Below are positions 54,144-63,212 of a DNA stretch of 64,000 nt, one piece after another (within the stretch, counting starts at the first letter, position 1; every line of letters begins with the position of its first letter). The stretch is taken from the NCBI RefSeq assembly GCF_010686755.1, contig NZ_JAAGXA010000005.1, positions 1 to 64,000 on the forward strand. Reading direction: 5' to 3'. The position numbers were made by a program, and so were the translations under genes. The stretch comes from Nocardioides zeae (lineage in GTDB: Bacteria; Actinomycetota; Actinomycetes; Propionibacteriales; Nocardioidaceae). The notes under the pieces were generated by a model. It was not told where the DNA came from. It saw only the letters and a list, made by a program, of their open reading frames with translations, and searched no databases.

Positions 54144-54965
54144 GTGGCCAGCAAGATCCTCGACGGTCCCACCGACGCGCTCGCGCGCTTCGGCGACTTC
54201 GTCACCTTCGCGGTGCGGGCGCTGCTCGCGACCCGGTACACGCTCGTCAACTACCGCAAGGAGGTGCTGCGCCAGCTGATGGACATCAGCTGGGGCTCCG
54301 GCGCCATCATCGTCGGCGGCGGAACGATCGGCGTCATGGTGCTGCTCTCCCTCTCGGCGGGCACCTCGCTGGGCATCGAGGGCTTCAACGGCCTCGAGCT
54401 CGTCGGGCTCGCACCCCTGACGGGCTTCGTGTCCGCCTCGGTGAACACCCGCGAGCTCGCCCCCCTGATCGCCGCGCTGGCGCTCGCCGCACAGGTGGGC
54501 TGCCGGTTCACCTCGCAGCTCGGCTCGATGCGCATCCACGAGGAGATCGACGCCCTCGGTGTCATGGCCGTGCACCCGCTGCGCTACCTCGTCACGACCC
54601 GCGTGCTGGCGTCGATGATCGCGATCCTGCCGCTCTACCTCATCGGCCTCATCGGGTCGTGGATCGCCTCGCAGTTCGCGGTGGTGGTGGTGTTCGGCCA
54701 GTCCGCGGGAACCTACGAGTACTACTTCGACATCTTCATCTCGGGACGGGACGTCTTCTTCTCCGTCATCAAGATCGTGGTGTTCGCCGCCCTCGTCACG
54801 CTCATCCACTGCTGGTTCGGCTTCAACGCGGGCGGCGGCCCGCAGGGCGTCGGCGAGGCGACGGGCCGCGCGATCCGCGCCAGCATCGTGGTGGTCATCC
54901 TCATGAACATGCTGCTCACGCTCGCCTTCTGGGGCAACGACCCCGGATTCAGGATCACGGGGTGA
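54144..54965 (+). CDS. yrbEB: YrbE/MlaE-family permease, second subunit of the Mce lipid importer
   Basis: 273 aa. MlaE features: LAAQVGCRFTSQLGSMRIHE, EEIDALGVMAVHPLRYLVTT. Pairs with YrbEA to make the permease of the importer. GTG 54144 with GAGGAGGAGA upstream, 13 bp after yrbEA; the mceA gene follows after 13 bp. Confidence 0.95.
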   Translation: MASKILDGPTDALARFGDFVTFAVRALLATRYTLVNYRKEVLRQLMDISWGSGAIIVGGGTIGVMVLLSLSAGTSLGIEGFNGLELVGLAPLTGFVSASVNTRELAPLIAALALAAQVGCRFTSQLGSMRIHEEIDALGVMAVHPLRYLVTTRVLASMIAILPLYLIGLIGSWIASQFAVVVVFGQSAGTYEYYFDIFISGRDVFFSVIKIVVFAALVTLIHCWFGFNAGGGPQGVGEATGRAIRASIVVVILMNMLLTLAFWGNDPGFRITG

Positions 54966-54978
54966 ACGGGGTGAACCG

Positions 54979-56055
54979 ATGAAGGTCATAGATCTGCTGC
55001 GCGGCAACACGCGCGACCCCAGTCGTGCCACGCTCGTCGTGCGCGGCATCGTGGGGCTGGCCGTGCTGGCCCTGGTCGTCGCCCTGCTCGTGCTCGTCGG
55101 CCGGGGTGCCTTCGCCGAGCGGTTCGACGCCACGGTGACGCTCGACAACGCCGGCGGCGCGCTGGTGGACGGCTCCGACGTGCGCTACCAGGGCGTGGTG
55201 ATCGGTCAGGTGCAGTCGATCGCCCACGCCGCGGAGCGCGACGCGGAGACGGGTCGCCAGCCCGTCGAGGTCGGGGTGAAGCTCGACCCCGAGCTGTCCG
55301 AGGACGTGCCCGACAACGTCGTCGCCCGGGTGCTGCCCGCGACCGTGTTCGGCACGTCGTTCGTCGAGCTCGTCTCGCCGGGCGCCAGCGGTGACTTCCT
55401 CCAGGCGGGGCAGCGCATCCCGCAGGACACGAGCCAGGAGACGCTCGAGCTGCAGCAGGTGCTCGACAGCATCGACCAGATCGTGACCGCGCTCGGGCCG
55501 GCGGAGCTGGCGACCACGCTCCGCAACCTCGCCCAGGCCCTCGACGGCAACGGCGAGCAGCTCGGGGTCACGATCGAGCGGCTGGGGTCCTACCTCGGGC
55601 GCCTCAACCCGGAGATGCCGGCCGTGCGCCGCAACCTCGAGCTCCTCTCCTCGAACCTCGAGGCGTTCCAGCGCTACGCGCCGGACCTCTTCGAGGCCAC
55701 CGATGACGTGCTCGTCGCCGCGCGCACGCTCATCGAGCAGGAGCGCAACTTCGCCGCGCTCGTCACCAACGGCTCGGCCGCCTTCGACGAGACCAACGCC
55801 CTGCTGACCGAGAACGAGGAGCAGCTCATCTCCGTCCTCATGACGACGGCCGTGACGGTCGACGTGCTCTACGACGAGCGCGACCAGGTGGTCGCGGGCG
55901 TGCTGGCGGCCGCCGACTTCGGCCGCGGGTTCACCGAGGCCATGAGCTACGGCCGGTACGTGCGCATCGACGCCAACCTGGTGCTCACCGGACCGCGGCC
56001 GTACGGCGCGGCCGACTGCCCGACGTACGGCGACCTGCGCGGACGGGGGTGCTGA
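54979..56055 (+). CDS. mceA: MCE-family lipid-binding protein, position A
   Basis: 358 aa. N-terminal anchor helix (IVGLAVLALVVALLVLVGRG), MCE domain (ATVTLDNAGGALVDGSDVRY, then QGVVIGQVQSI), and a long helical region after residue 150 that builds the tunnel across the envelope. The C terminus ends in a Cys-containing segment (ADCPTYGDLRGRGC). One of six MCE proteins expected to form a hexameric needle. Next gene starts 1 nt later. Confidence 0.93.
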   Translation: MKVIDLLRGNTRDPSRATLVVRGIVGLAVLALVVALLVLVGRGAFAERFDATVTLDNAGGALVDGSDVRYQGVVIGQVQSIAHAAERDAETGRQPVEVGVKLDPELSEDVPDNVVARVLPATVFGTSFVELVSPGASGDFLQAGQRIPQDTSQETLELQQVLDSIDQIVTALGPAELATTLRNLAQALDGNGEQLGVTIERLGSYLGRLNPEMPAVRRNLELLSSNLEAFQRYAPDLFEATDDVLVAARTLIEQERNFAALVTNGSAAFDETNALLTENEEQLISVLMTTAVTVDVLYDERDQVVAGVLAAADFGRGFTEAMSYGRYVRIDANLVLTGPRPYGAADCPTYGDLRGRGC

Positions 56056-56056
56056 C

Positions 56057-57073
56057 GTGACCGGTTGGAAGAGCACCCTCGTCAAGTTCACGATCTTCGC
56101 GGTCGTCTCCATCGTGCTGTTCGTCGGCCTGTTCCGCATGATGACGAACTCCGTCGGCGGTGACACCACCACGTGGACGGCCCAGTTCACGGCCGTCAGC
56201 GGTCTGCGCGAGGGCGACGACGTGCGGGTCGCCGGCGTCAAGGTGGGCCGGGTGGAGACCATCGAGCTCGGCGAGGGCAACGTCGCCGAGGTGACCTTCT
56301 CGCTCCGCGACGACCAGCCGGTCTACGAGCGCACGCTGCTCGCGCTGCGCTACCAGAACCTGCTGGGCCAGAGGTACCTCGCGCTCACCGCCCCGGAGGA
56401 CCGGGGCGCCGAGCTCGAGCCGGGGGGCACGATCCCGCTCGAGCGCACGTCGCCCGGGTTCGACCTCACCGTGCTCCTCAACGGCTTCGAGCCGCTCTTC
56501 AACGTGCTCGAGCCCAGCGAGGTCAACCAGCTGGCGGCCAACATCGTCGCGGTCCTGCAGGGCGAGGCCGGCACGATCGAGTCGCTGCTGCAGAACACGG
56601 CCGAGGCGACTCAATACCTGGCGAGCAAGGACCAGGTCTTCGGCGAGGTGCTGACGAACCTGACCCCCGTGCTCGAGAACCTCGACGAGCAGTCGGCGCA
56701 GTTCGACGCGACGGTCGACCAGCTGCGGGACCTCATGACCGGCCTCGCCGCGCAGCGTGACGTGTTCGCCGACTCCATCGACAACCTCGGCGACCTCGTC
56801 GCGTCGACCTCCGACCTCCTCGGGGAGATCCGGGCACCCCTGGCCGCGGACGTCCAGAGCCTGCAGAGCACGGCCGCCCTGCTCGCCCGCGAGCAGGAGC
56901 GGGTAGCGCGCACGATCGAGGCCCTGCCGCTGCTCCTGGGCGGGTACGGCCGGTCGATGTCCTACGGCGCCTACCTCAACGTCTACATCTGCACGCTCGG
57001 TGTCGAGGTGCTCGGCGCGACCGCCTACGTCCCCAGCGGGGGCGGACCGTACTCGGAGGGGTGCACCCTGTGA
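56057..57073 (+). CDS. mceB: MCE-family lipid-binding protein, position B
   Basis: 338 aa. N-terminal helix (VKFTIFAVVSIVLFVGLF), MCE domain (AVSGLREGDDVRVAGVKVG), then NLLGQRYLAL and a helical region with LNGFEPLFNVLEPSEVNQLA, a segment typical of actinobacterial MceB. C-terminal YICTLG...GC cysteines as in other Mce proteins. Stop overlaps the mceC GTG. Confidence 0.93.
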   Translation: MTGWKSTLVKFTIFAVVSIVLFVGLFRMMTNSVGGDTTTWTAQFTAVSGLREGDDVRVAGVKVGRVETIELGEGNVAEVTFSLRDDQPVYERTLLALRYQNLLGQRYLALTAPEDRGAELEPGGTIPLERTSPGFDLTVLLNGFEPLFNVLEPSEVNQLAANIVAVLQGEAGTIESLLQNTAEATQYLASKDQVFGEVLTNLTPVLENLDEQSAQFDATVDQLRDLMTGLAAQRDVFADSIDNLGDLVASTSDLLGEIRAPLAADVQSLQSTAALLAREQERVARTIEALPLLLGGYGRSMSYGAYLNVYICTLGVEVLGATAYVPSGGGPYSEGCTL

Positions 57074-58053
57074 GCAAGTTCAGCCTGGCCAACGCCAACC
57101 GCTACCGCGTCGGGCTCGCCGGCCTCGCGGTGCTCGCCTTCGTCGGTGCCCTCGTCGGTGCCGCGTCGGGTCTCTCGATCGGCACGCGCACGTACTCGGC
57201 GATGCTGCAGAGCACCGGGGGGATCCGGGCCGGCGAGGAGGTCCAGGTCGCCGGCGTGAGCGCCGGCGACGTCACGGCGGTCGAGCTCGACGGCGAGGCC
57301 GTGCGGGTGACCTTCACGATGGACGACGACATCGAGCTCGGCGCCGGCACGACCGCGGAGGTCAAGGTCGCGACGCTGCTCGGCACCCACTTCCTGCTGG
57401 TCACGCCCGGCGGCGAGGGCGAGCTCGAGGACGACACGATCCCGGTGGCGCAGACGCGGGTGCCCTACAACCTGCAGGACGCGGTCGACGGTGCGGTGGG
57501 CGAGCTCTCGGAGTTCGACACCGTCCAGCTCGAGCAGAGCCTCGCGCAGATCACCGAGGTGCTCGACGTCACCGGTGACGACATCGGTCCGGCGCTCGAC
57601 GGGGTCGAGGCGCTGTCCGGCGTCGTCGTGGAGCGGTCCGACCAGCTGTCCTCGCTCCTGACGGCGGCCCGGCAGGTGACGCAGCAGCTGACCGACACCA
57701 CGCCCGCCCTCGTCGAGCTGATGCAGCAGGGCGACCTCATCCTCGACGTCCTCCGGGTGCGGCGCGACGCGATCAGCCAGCTCCTCACCGACATGACGGA
57801 GCTCGGCAACCTGCTGACCGGGGTGATCGAGGACAACGAGGAGGCCGTGGCGCCGCTGCTCTCCGACCTCGACGTGACGGTGGGCGTGCTCCAGCGCCAC
57901 GAGCAGACCCTCAACCAGGCGTTGACGATGCTGCCGGCGACGGCGCGCTACTTCACCAACAGCGCGGCCACCGGACCGTGGGTCGCGCTCTACACGCCCA
58001 GCGCCCTGCCCGACAACCTCGAGTGCGTCATCGAAAGGCGGTGCGTGGGATGA
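57070..58053 (+). CDS. mceC: MCE-family lipid-binding protein, position C
   Basis: 327 aa. GTG 57070 overlaps the mceB stop (GTGA). N-terminal helix (GLAGLAVLAFVGALVGAASG), MCE domain (TGGIRAGEEVQVAGVSAGDV ... LLGTHFLLVTPGGEGEL), helical tunnel region, and a C-terminal ECVIERRCVG cysteine pair. Sixth-position length (about 330) is ordinary. Confidence 0.93.
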   Translation: MSKFSLANANRYRVGLAGLAVLAFVGALVGAASGLSIGTRTYSAMLQSTGGIRAGEEVQVAGVSAGDVTAVELDGEAVRVTFTMDDDIELGAGTTAEVKVATLLGTHFLLVTPGGEGELEDDTIPVAQTRVPYNLQDAVDGAVGELSEFDTVQLEQSLAQITEVLDVTGDDIGPALDGVEALSGVVVERSDQLSSLLTAARQVTQQLTDTTPALVELMQQGDLILDVLRVRRDAISQLLTDMTELGNLLTGVIEDNEEAVAPLLSDLDVTVGVLQRHEQTLNQALTMLPATARYFTNSAATGPWVALYTPSALPDNLECVIERRCVG

Positions 58054-59153
58054 GCACGCCGTCCACGACCCGATCGAGCCGTCGCCCGGTCCTGAGGCGG
58101 GCGTTCTCGGGCCTCGCCATCGCCGGGCTCCTCGCCAGCACCGGCGGCTGCTCCGTCGGCGACGACGACATCACCGTCACCGCGCAGTTCCGCACGACCT
58201 CCGGCCTGTTCGTCGGCAACGACGTCGGGATCCTCGGCGTGACCGTCGGCACCGTGACCGAGATCGAGCCGCGCGGCGAGATCGTCGAGGTGACGCTCGA
58301 GATCGGGCCGGACGCCGACCTCCCGGCCAGCGCCGGTGCGGTCGTCGCGTCGCGGTCGGTCGCCACGGACCGGTACGTCGAGATGACCCCCGCCTTCGCC
58401 GACGGCCCCCGTCTGGAGGACGGCGCGGTCATCCCCGTCGAGCGCACGCGCACCCCGGTGGAGTTCGACGAGGTGTTGGAGACCCTGCGCACGTTCAGCG
58501 ACGGCCTCCGCGGACCGGACGGCAACGCCGACACGCTCAACCGCCTGCTGGAGGTCGGCGCGGAGACCCTCAACGGCCGCGGGCAGCAGATCAACGAGAC
58601 GATCACCCAGTTCGCCGCGGCGGCCGAGGCGCTGTCGGGCAACACCGACGACGTCGCCGGCACGATCGTCGACCTCGACGAGCTGACGACGCTGCTGGCC
58701 ACCAACCAGGACACGATCAACGAGTTCCTCACGAGCGTCACGGAGGCGACCGAGCTGTTCGCCGCGGAGCAGGACAACTTCGGCGACTCGCTCGTGGCCC
58801 TCAGCAACGCGCTCGAGGCCCTCGGCCGCTTCTCGGTCGAGAACCGGGCGGGCATCGTCAACACCACGCGTGGCCTCACCGACGTGCTCGAGAACCTGGT
58901 CGAGCACCGGGCCCAGCTCGAGGAGACCATCGAGATCCTGCCGCTGGCGTTCCGCAACGTGGGCGACGCGGTCACCGACGACAACAGGGTGCTGGTGAAG
59001 CTGCCCCCGCAGTACTTCTCGCCGGTCCAACCCGTGACCGAGGCCCTCTGCCAGACCCTGGCCGACCTGCCGCTCGACGTGTGTGCGCAGCTCGGCACGA
59101 GTCCCGACCTGCTCGCCCTCCTGGGCGACCTGAGGGAGCTGCTGCAGCCGTGA
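58050..59153 (+). CDS. mceD: MCE-family lipoprotein, position D
   Basis: 367 aa. ATG 58050 overlaps the mceC stop (ATGA). The signal peptide ends ASTGGC (Cys near residue 34), so it looks lipid-anchored; in mycobacterial operons usually only MceE is a lipoprotein. MCE domain: TTSGLFVGNDVGILGVTVG, SRSVATDRYVEMTP. The helical region is rich in Leu/Glu heptads. C-terminal EALCQTLADLPLDVC cysteines. Confidence 0.92.
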   Translation: MSTPSTTRSSRRPVLRRAFSGLAIAGLLASTGGCSVGDDDITVTAQFRTTSGLFVGNDVGILGVTVGTVTEIEPRGEIVEVTLEIGPDADLPASAGAVVASRSVATDRYVEMTPAFADGPRLEDGAVIPVERTRTPVEFDEVLETLRTFSDGLRGPDGNADTLNRLLEVGAETLNGRGQQINETITQFAAAAEALSGNTDDVAGTIVDLDELTTLLATNQDTINEFLTSVTEATELFAAEQDNFGDSLVALSNALEALGRFSVENRAGIVNTTRGLTDVLENLVEHRAQLEETIEILPLAFRNVGDAVTDDNRVLVKLPPQYFSPVQPVTEALCQTLADLPLDVCAQLGTSPDLLALLGDLRELLQP

Positions 59154-60220
59154 CCGCCACCCCCCGCCCCACCCCGCGACCCCCTGCCGGTCCCGCTCGG
59201 GCCCGACGGCTCGTGGCCGCCGCCGTGGCCCTCGGCCTGGGCGCCGCCGCCCTGACGGGCTGCAGCTCGGCCCGGGAACGGGCCGACGCCCTCCGCCCGT
59301 CCGCCGTCGGCGCCGGGCAGTACACGATCGAGGCGACCTTCACCGACGCGCTCAACCTCCCGGCGGGTGCCGCCGTGAAGCTGGACGGCGTCAAGGTCGG
59401 CAAGGTCGTCGACATCCAGCCCGCCGACTACGCCGCCCGCGTCACCATGGCGGTCGACGAGGACGTCGAGATCCCCGAGGGCTCCGACTTCCGCCTGCGC
59501 TACACGACGGCCCTCGGCGAGGTGTACGTCGAGGTCTCCGCCGCCGAGGGCGGCGGCACGCCCCTCGCGGACGGCGCCGTCGTGCCCGTGGACGCGACCA
59601 CGGTCGCCACCACGGTCGAGGACGCGCTGGCCTCGGCCTCGCTCCTCGTCAACGGCGGCAACCTGGGGCAGATCCAGACGATCGTCAGCGAGCTCAACAC
59701 GGCCCTCGACGGCCGCGTCGGTGCCACGCAGAACTTCATCGAGCAGACGGACGTGTTCCTGGCCGAGGCCCTGGCGTCGACCCAGGAGATCGACCGGGTG
59801 CTCGACGCGCTGGCGGCGGCGTCGCAGACGCTCGACGCCCGCGAGGAGACCATCAACGCGGCGCTGCGCGACCTCCGCCCCGCAGCCCAGACGCTGACGG
59901 AGAACACGGACGACCTGGCGGCGCTCCTCGAGAGCGCCGACGCGTTGGCGATCACGGCCGACGACCTGGTGGAGAGCACGCGCGACGACCTCGTGCTGAT
60001 CCTCGACGAGCTCGGCCCCGTGCTCGACACGATCCTGGCGGCCGAGGACGACCTGCTCCCGGCGCTCGACGACCTCCAGACGTTCTCGGCGACGATCGAC
60101 TCACGCACGCCGACGGACTACCTGAACCTCTACTTCAAGCTGCGCGTCACCTCCGTCCTCAACTCACCGCTGCCGGGCCTGGGTGACCTGCTCGGCGGCT
60201 CGACCCCGAACGGAGGCTGA
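59150..60220 (+). CDS. mceE: MCE-family lipoprotein, position E
   Basis: 356 aa. GTG 59150 overlaps the mceD stop. Pro-rich N terminus then a signal peptide with lipobox AALTGC (Cys near residue 38). MCE domain: ALNLPAGAAVKLDGVKVGKV and TTALGEVYVEVS. Corresponds to the LprK-type subunit. The helical tail is shorter in cysteines than its neighbours. Confidence 0.92.
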   Translation: MTATPRPTPRPPAGPARARRLVAAAVALGLGAAALTGCSSARERADALRPSAVGAGQYTIEATFTDALNLPAGAAVKLDGVKVGKVVDIQPADYAARVTMAVDEDVEIPEGSDFRLRYTTALGEVYVEVSAAEGGGTPLADGAVVPVDATTVATTVEDALASASLLVNGGNLGQIQTIVSELNTALDGRVGATQNFIEQTDVFLAEALASTQEIDRVLDALAAASQTLDAREETINAALRDLRPAAQTLTENTDDLAALLESADALAITADDLVESTRDDLVLILDELGPVLDTILAAEDDLLPALDDLQTFSATIDSRTPTDYLNLYFKLRVTSVLNSPLPGLGDLLGGSTPNGG

Positions 60221-60222
60221 CG

Positions 60223-61314
60223 ATGGCGCGCCTGGTTCCCAGCAAGCCCGTGCTCAGCGTCGTCGGGCTGGTCGTCACCCTCGCCATCTGCGTGGGCTAC
60301 CTCCTGACGGTCGTGCTCAACCTGCCCCTCACGGGTCGGCCCGACCGCGTGACCATCGAGCTCCCGCGCTCCGGCGGCCTCTTCGAGGGTTCGGCCGCGG
60401 CGTACCGGGGGTCGCGGGTCGGCACCGTCGAGCAGATCCGGATCAACCCGGACGGCGGCGTGACGGCGACCGTGAGCCTCTCGGACGGGGTCGAGGTGCC
60501 GCGCTCCACGCAGGCGCAGGTGCGGAGCCTGTCGCCGGTGGGCGAGCAGTACCTGGACTTCCGGCCGGAGACCGACGAGGGTCCCTACCTCGCCGACGGC
60601 GACACGATCTCCGCGGACGCGGTGGACATCCCGGTCTCGTTCGCCGAGGCGGCGGAGAGCGTCAACGCCTTCATCGAGGTCATCGACCAGGACCAGCTCC
60701 GCACGGTGCTGCAGGAGCTCGGCGCCGCGACCGACGGTGTCGGGGACGACCTCGAGACCCTTCTCGACGCCACCGACGAGCTGTCGACGGCGCTCGACGA
60801 GGTCTGGCCCGAGACGCAGAACCTGCTCGTGAACGGCGAGACGGTCGGCGAGGTGCTCCAGGGCAACCAGGAGAACCTCGAGCGCTTCTCGACGGCCGCC
60901 GCCTCGCTCGCCGCGTTCCTGCGCGACTTCGACCCGACCTTCCGCGACATCCTGTCCCGCGCCGGAGGGGACTTCGCGAACACCCGCCTGCTCGTGGCCG
61001 ACCTCCGCCCGGTGCTGCCCCCCCTTCTCACGCAGCTCGACGTCATCGGCGAGGTCGCCTACCAGCGCGAGCCGCACCTGCGGGCGCTGCCCGACGCGCT
61101 CGTCTACGGCAACAGCCGGTTCGCCTCGGCCTTCCAGGACGGGTGGCTCAACGTGGACCTGTGGCTGCAGGGCGGCGAGGAGTGCGACTACCGCGACACG
61201 CGGGCCGACCCGATGAGCACCGACCAGCAGCCGTTGTACCTCGACGGCCGTTGCGCGATCGGGGGGCCGGTGCGTCGGGGGGCCCAGTACGCCCCGCCGC
61301 CGCTGGACCGCTGA
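60223..61314 (+). CDS. mceF: MCE-family lipid-binding protein, position F
   Basis: 363 aa. N-terminal helix (VLSVVGLVVTLAICVGYLL), MCE domain (SGGLFEGSAAAYRGSRVGTV, SPVGEQYLDFRPE), helical region, and a long C-terminal domain with NSRFASAFQDGW and EECDYRDTR. Starts 2 nt after the mceE stop. Last gene of the operon; a convergent PLD gene follows 24 bp on. No MceG ATPase is in the window. Confidence 0.92.
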   Translation: MARLVPSKPVLSVVGLVVTLAICVGYLLTVVLNLPLTGRPDRVTIELPRSGGLFEGSAAAYRGSRVGTVEQIRINPDGGVTATVSLSDGVEVPRSTQAQVRSLSPVGEQYLDFRPETDEGPYLADGDTISADAVDIPVSFAEAAESVNAFIEVIDQDQLRTVLQELGAATDGVGDDLETLLDATDELSTALDEVWPETQNLLVNGETVGEVLQGNQENLERFSTAAASLAAFLRDFDPTFRDILSRAGGDFANTRLLVADLRPVLPPLLTQLDVIGEVAYQREPHLRALPDALVYGNSRFASAFQDGWLNVDLWLQGGEECDYRDTRADPMSTDQQPLYLDGRCAIGGPVRRGAQYAPPPLDR

Positions 61315-61338
61315 GGACCGCCGCCGGACCGCGGGGGC

Positions 61339-62598
61339 TCAGAGCAGCGGGCGCAGGGGGGCGAGCACGAACTCGGTGAACTTCCGGTGGGCGGAGCGCG
61401 CCTCCCACTCGGCGCTGTGCAGCTCCAGGGAGTGACCCTGGTCGGTGAGGAAGATCGCCTCCATCGTCGCGGCGAACTGCTCGTCGATGACCTCGACGTT
61501 CACCTCGTAGTTGCCCTGGAGGCTGAGGCGGTCGACGTTGGCGGTGCCGACGGTGGACCAGCTGCCGTCGATGGTCGAGGTCTTGGCGTGCACCATCGCG
61601 TCGCGGAAGCGGAGGATGCGGACCCCGGCGTCGAGCAGCTGCGAGTAGTACCCGCGGGAGATCCAGTCGGCGACCACGTGGTTCGACTTGTGCGGGAGCA
61701 GCACGCGGACGTCGACGCCGCGTCGCGCCGCCCGGACGAGGGAGTCGACGAAGTCCTGGTCGGGGATGAAGTAGGCGTGCGTCATCCAGATGTGGTCGGT
61801 GGCGCGGTCGATGGCCTCGAGGTACATCGAGCGGATGGGGAACATCCACAGCCGCGGGATGTTGCGGTGGATCCGGATGCGGGGCTCCCAGACCGACGCC
61901 GCCTCGAGGAGCAGGGGACGCTCGCTGGAGCGGAAGCGCTTGCGCCGGTTGAGGTTCCAGAAGTCCGCGAACGTGCGTGTGAGGTCCCAGACGCTCGACC
62001 CCGTGAGGCGCACGTGCGTGTCGCGCCACTCCGTGGCGTACGCGGCGCCGAGGTTGTAGCCGCCGACGAACGCGACCTCGTCGTCGACGACGAGGATCTT
62101 GCGGTGGTCGCGGCCGTAGCGCCGGAGGTCCCAGAAGCGCAGGCCGGCGCTGTAGACCGGGTAGCGCAACACCTTGATCTCCGGGGGGAAGCGCTTGAAG
62201 CGGGGCGAGACGACCAGGTTCGCGAACGCGTCGTAGATGCAGTAGACCTCGACGCCACGTCGCGCGGCGTCGACCAGCGCGGCCTTGAACTGCTCGCCGA
62301 CCTCGTCGCCCTTCCAGATGTAGGTCTCGAGGAGGATCCGCTTCCGCGCTCCGCCGATGGCGGCCAGCATGTCGTCGTACAGGTCCTGGCCGTAGGTGTA
62401 GACGGTCATCTCGCCACCGCCCACCTCGTTGGTCGAGGGGGGCGTGGTGGGGAACGGACGGGGCTTCTTGCCGCGACGGCGGTAGGAGTCGACGAGGGTC
62501 ATGCTGATCGCGAGGGCGAACGGCACGCCCACCATCGCGAGGAGCGTCCGGCGCAGCACACGCAGCAGGCGGTCGGTGGGGGCGCCCCTGAGTCTCAC
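61339..62598 (-). CDS. Phospholipase D-superfamily protein, cardiolipin synthase-like
   Basis: 419 aa. One N-terminal membrane helix (LLAMVGVPFALAISMTLVDS), then two complete HKD motifs: GRDHRKILVVDDEVAFVGG and VHAKTSTIDGSWSTVGTANVD (part). N-terminal PLD-like segment GARKRILLETYIW. Could make cardiolipin or cut phosphodiesters; having only one membrane helix differs from E. coli ClsA, which has two. Convergent with the mce operon. Confidence 0.87.
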   Translation of the reverse strand: MRLRGAPTDRLLRVLRRTLLAMVGVPFALAISMTLVDSYRRRGKKPRPFPTTPPSTNEVGGGEMTVYTYGQDLYDDMLAAIGGARKRILLETYIWKGDEVGEQFKAALVDAARRGVEVYCIYDAFANLVVSPRFKRFPPEIKVLRYPVYSAGLRFWDLRRYGRDHRKILVVDDEVAFVGGYNLGAAYATEWRDTHVRLTGSSVWDLTRTFADFWNLNRRKRFRSSERPLLLEAASVWEPRIRIHRNIPRLWMFPIRSMYLEAIDRATDHIWMTHAYFIPDQDFVDSLVRAARRGVDVRVLLPHKSNHVVADWISRGYYSQLLDAGVRILRFRDAMVHAKTSTIDGSWSTVGTANVDRLSLQGNYEVNVEVIDEQFAATMEAIFLTDQGHSLELHSAEWEARSAHRKFTEFVLAPLRPLL

Positions 62599-62740
62599 GC
62601 GCCCAACCTACCCAACCGCGGCGGCGCCCGCGCGCCGGTGGGAACCGGCGGTCGGTCGGGCGGGCGTCGGTGGGACGGTTGCCCCGTCGGTGTGGTTGGC
62701 TTCCGCTGGACAGGGCTCGAGCGCGTGACGAGGGGTGCTG

Positions 62741-63124
62741 ATGACGGAGCGAGGCCGCGTGCTGGTCGTCGACGACGACGCCGACATCCGTGAGCTGGTC
62801 GCCATCGTCGTGGGACAGCTGGGGGTCGACGTGCTGCAGGCCGGCGACGGGCTGACCGCGCTCGAGCTGGCACGCAGCGAGGCGCCCCACCTGGTGACCC
62901 TCGACCTCGGGCTGCCCGACATCGACGGGATCGAGACCTGCCGGCGGCTCCGGGAGTTCTCGGACGCCTACGTGCTGATCCTGACGGCGCGCGAGGAGCG
63001 CGCCGACCGCGAGGTCGGCTCGGAGAGCGGGGCCGACGAGTTCATGAGCAAGCCCTTCGCGCCGAAGCAGCTCCGCGCCACCGTCCGCGAGGCGCTGGGC
63101 GCCCGCGGGATCCAGCTGGCCTGA
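62741..63124 (+). CDS. Single-domain response regulator (receiver only)
   Basis: 127 aa. Complete receiver domain: [13 protein letters not shown] (acidic pocket), the phospho-acceptor Asp in [13 protein letters not shown], Thr in [11 protein letters not shown], and Lys in [12 protein letters not shown]. No output domain follows, so it acts by protein contact, as CheY-type regulators do. No histidine kinase gene is adjacent. ATG 62741 has GAGGG upstream; GTG 62735 is an in-frame alternative. Confidence 0.92.
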   Translation: MTERGRVLVVDDDADIRELVAIVVGQLGVDVLQAGDGLTALELARSEAPHLVTLDLGLPDIDGIETCRRLREFSDAYVLILTAREERADREVGSESGADEFMSKPFAPKQLRATVREALGARGIQLA

Positions 63125-63199
63125 CTGCTGGCCCGGGTCCTGGTCTGACCGTCGGCGCCGTCGGCGCCGACGCCGCTCAGGACTGTCGGTGCCGCGTCG

Positions 63200-63205
63200 T
63201 ACGCT
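63200..63205 (+). promoter_or_regulatory. -10 hexamer TACGCT, leaderless start of uvrB
   Basis: TACGCT ends 7 nt before the uvrB ATG (63213). Confidence 0.5.
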
Positions 63206-63212
63206 CGCAGGC

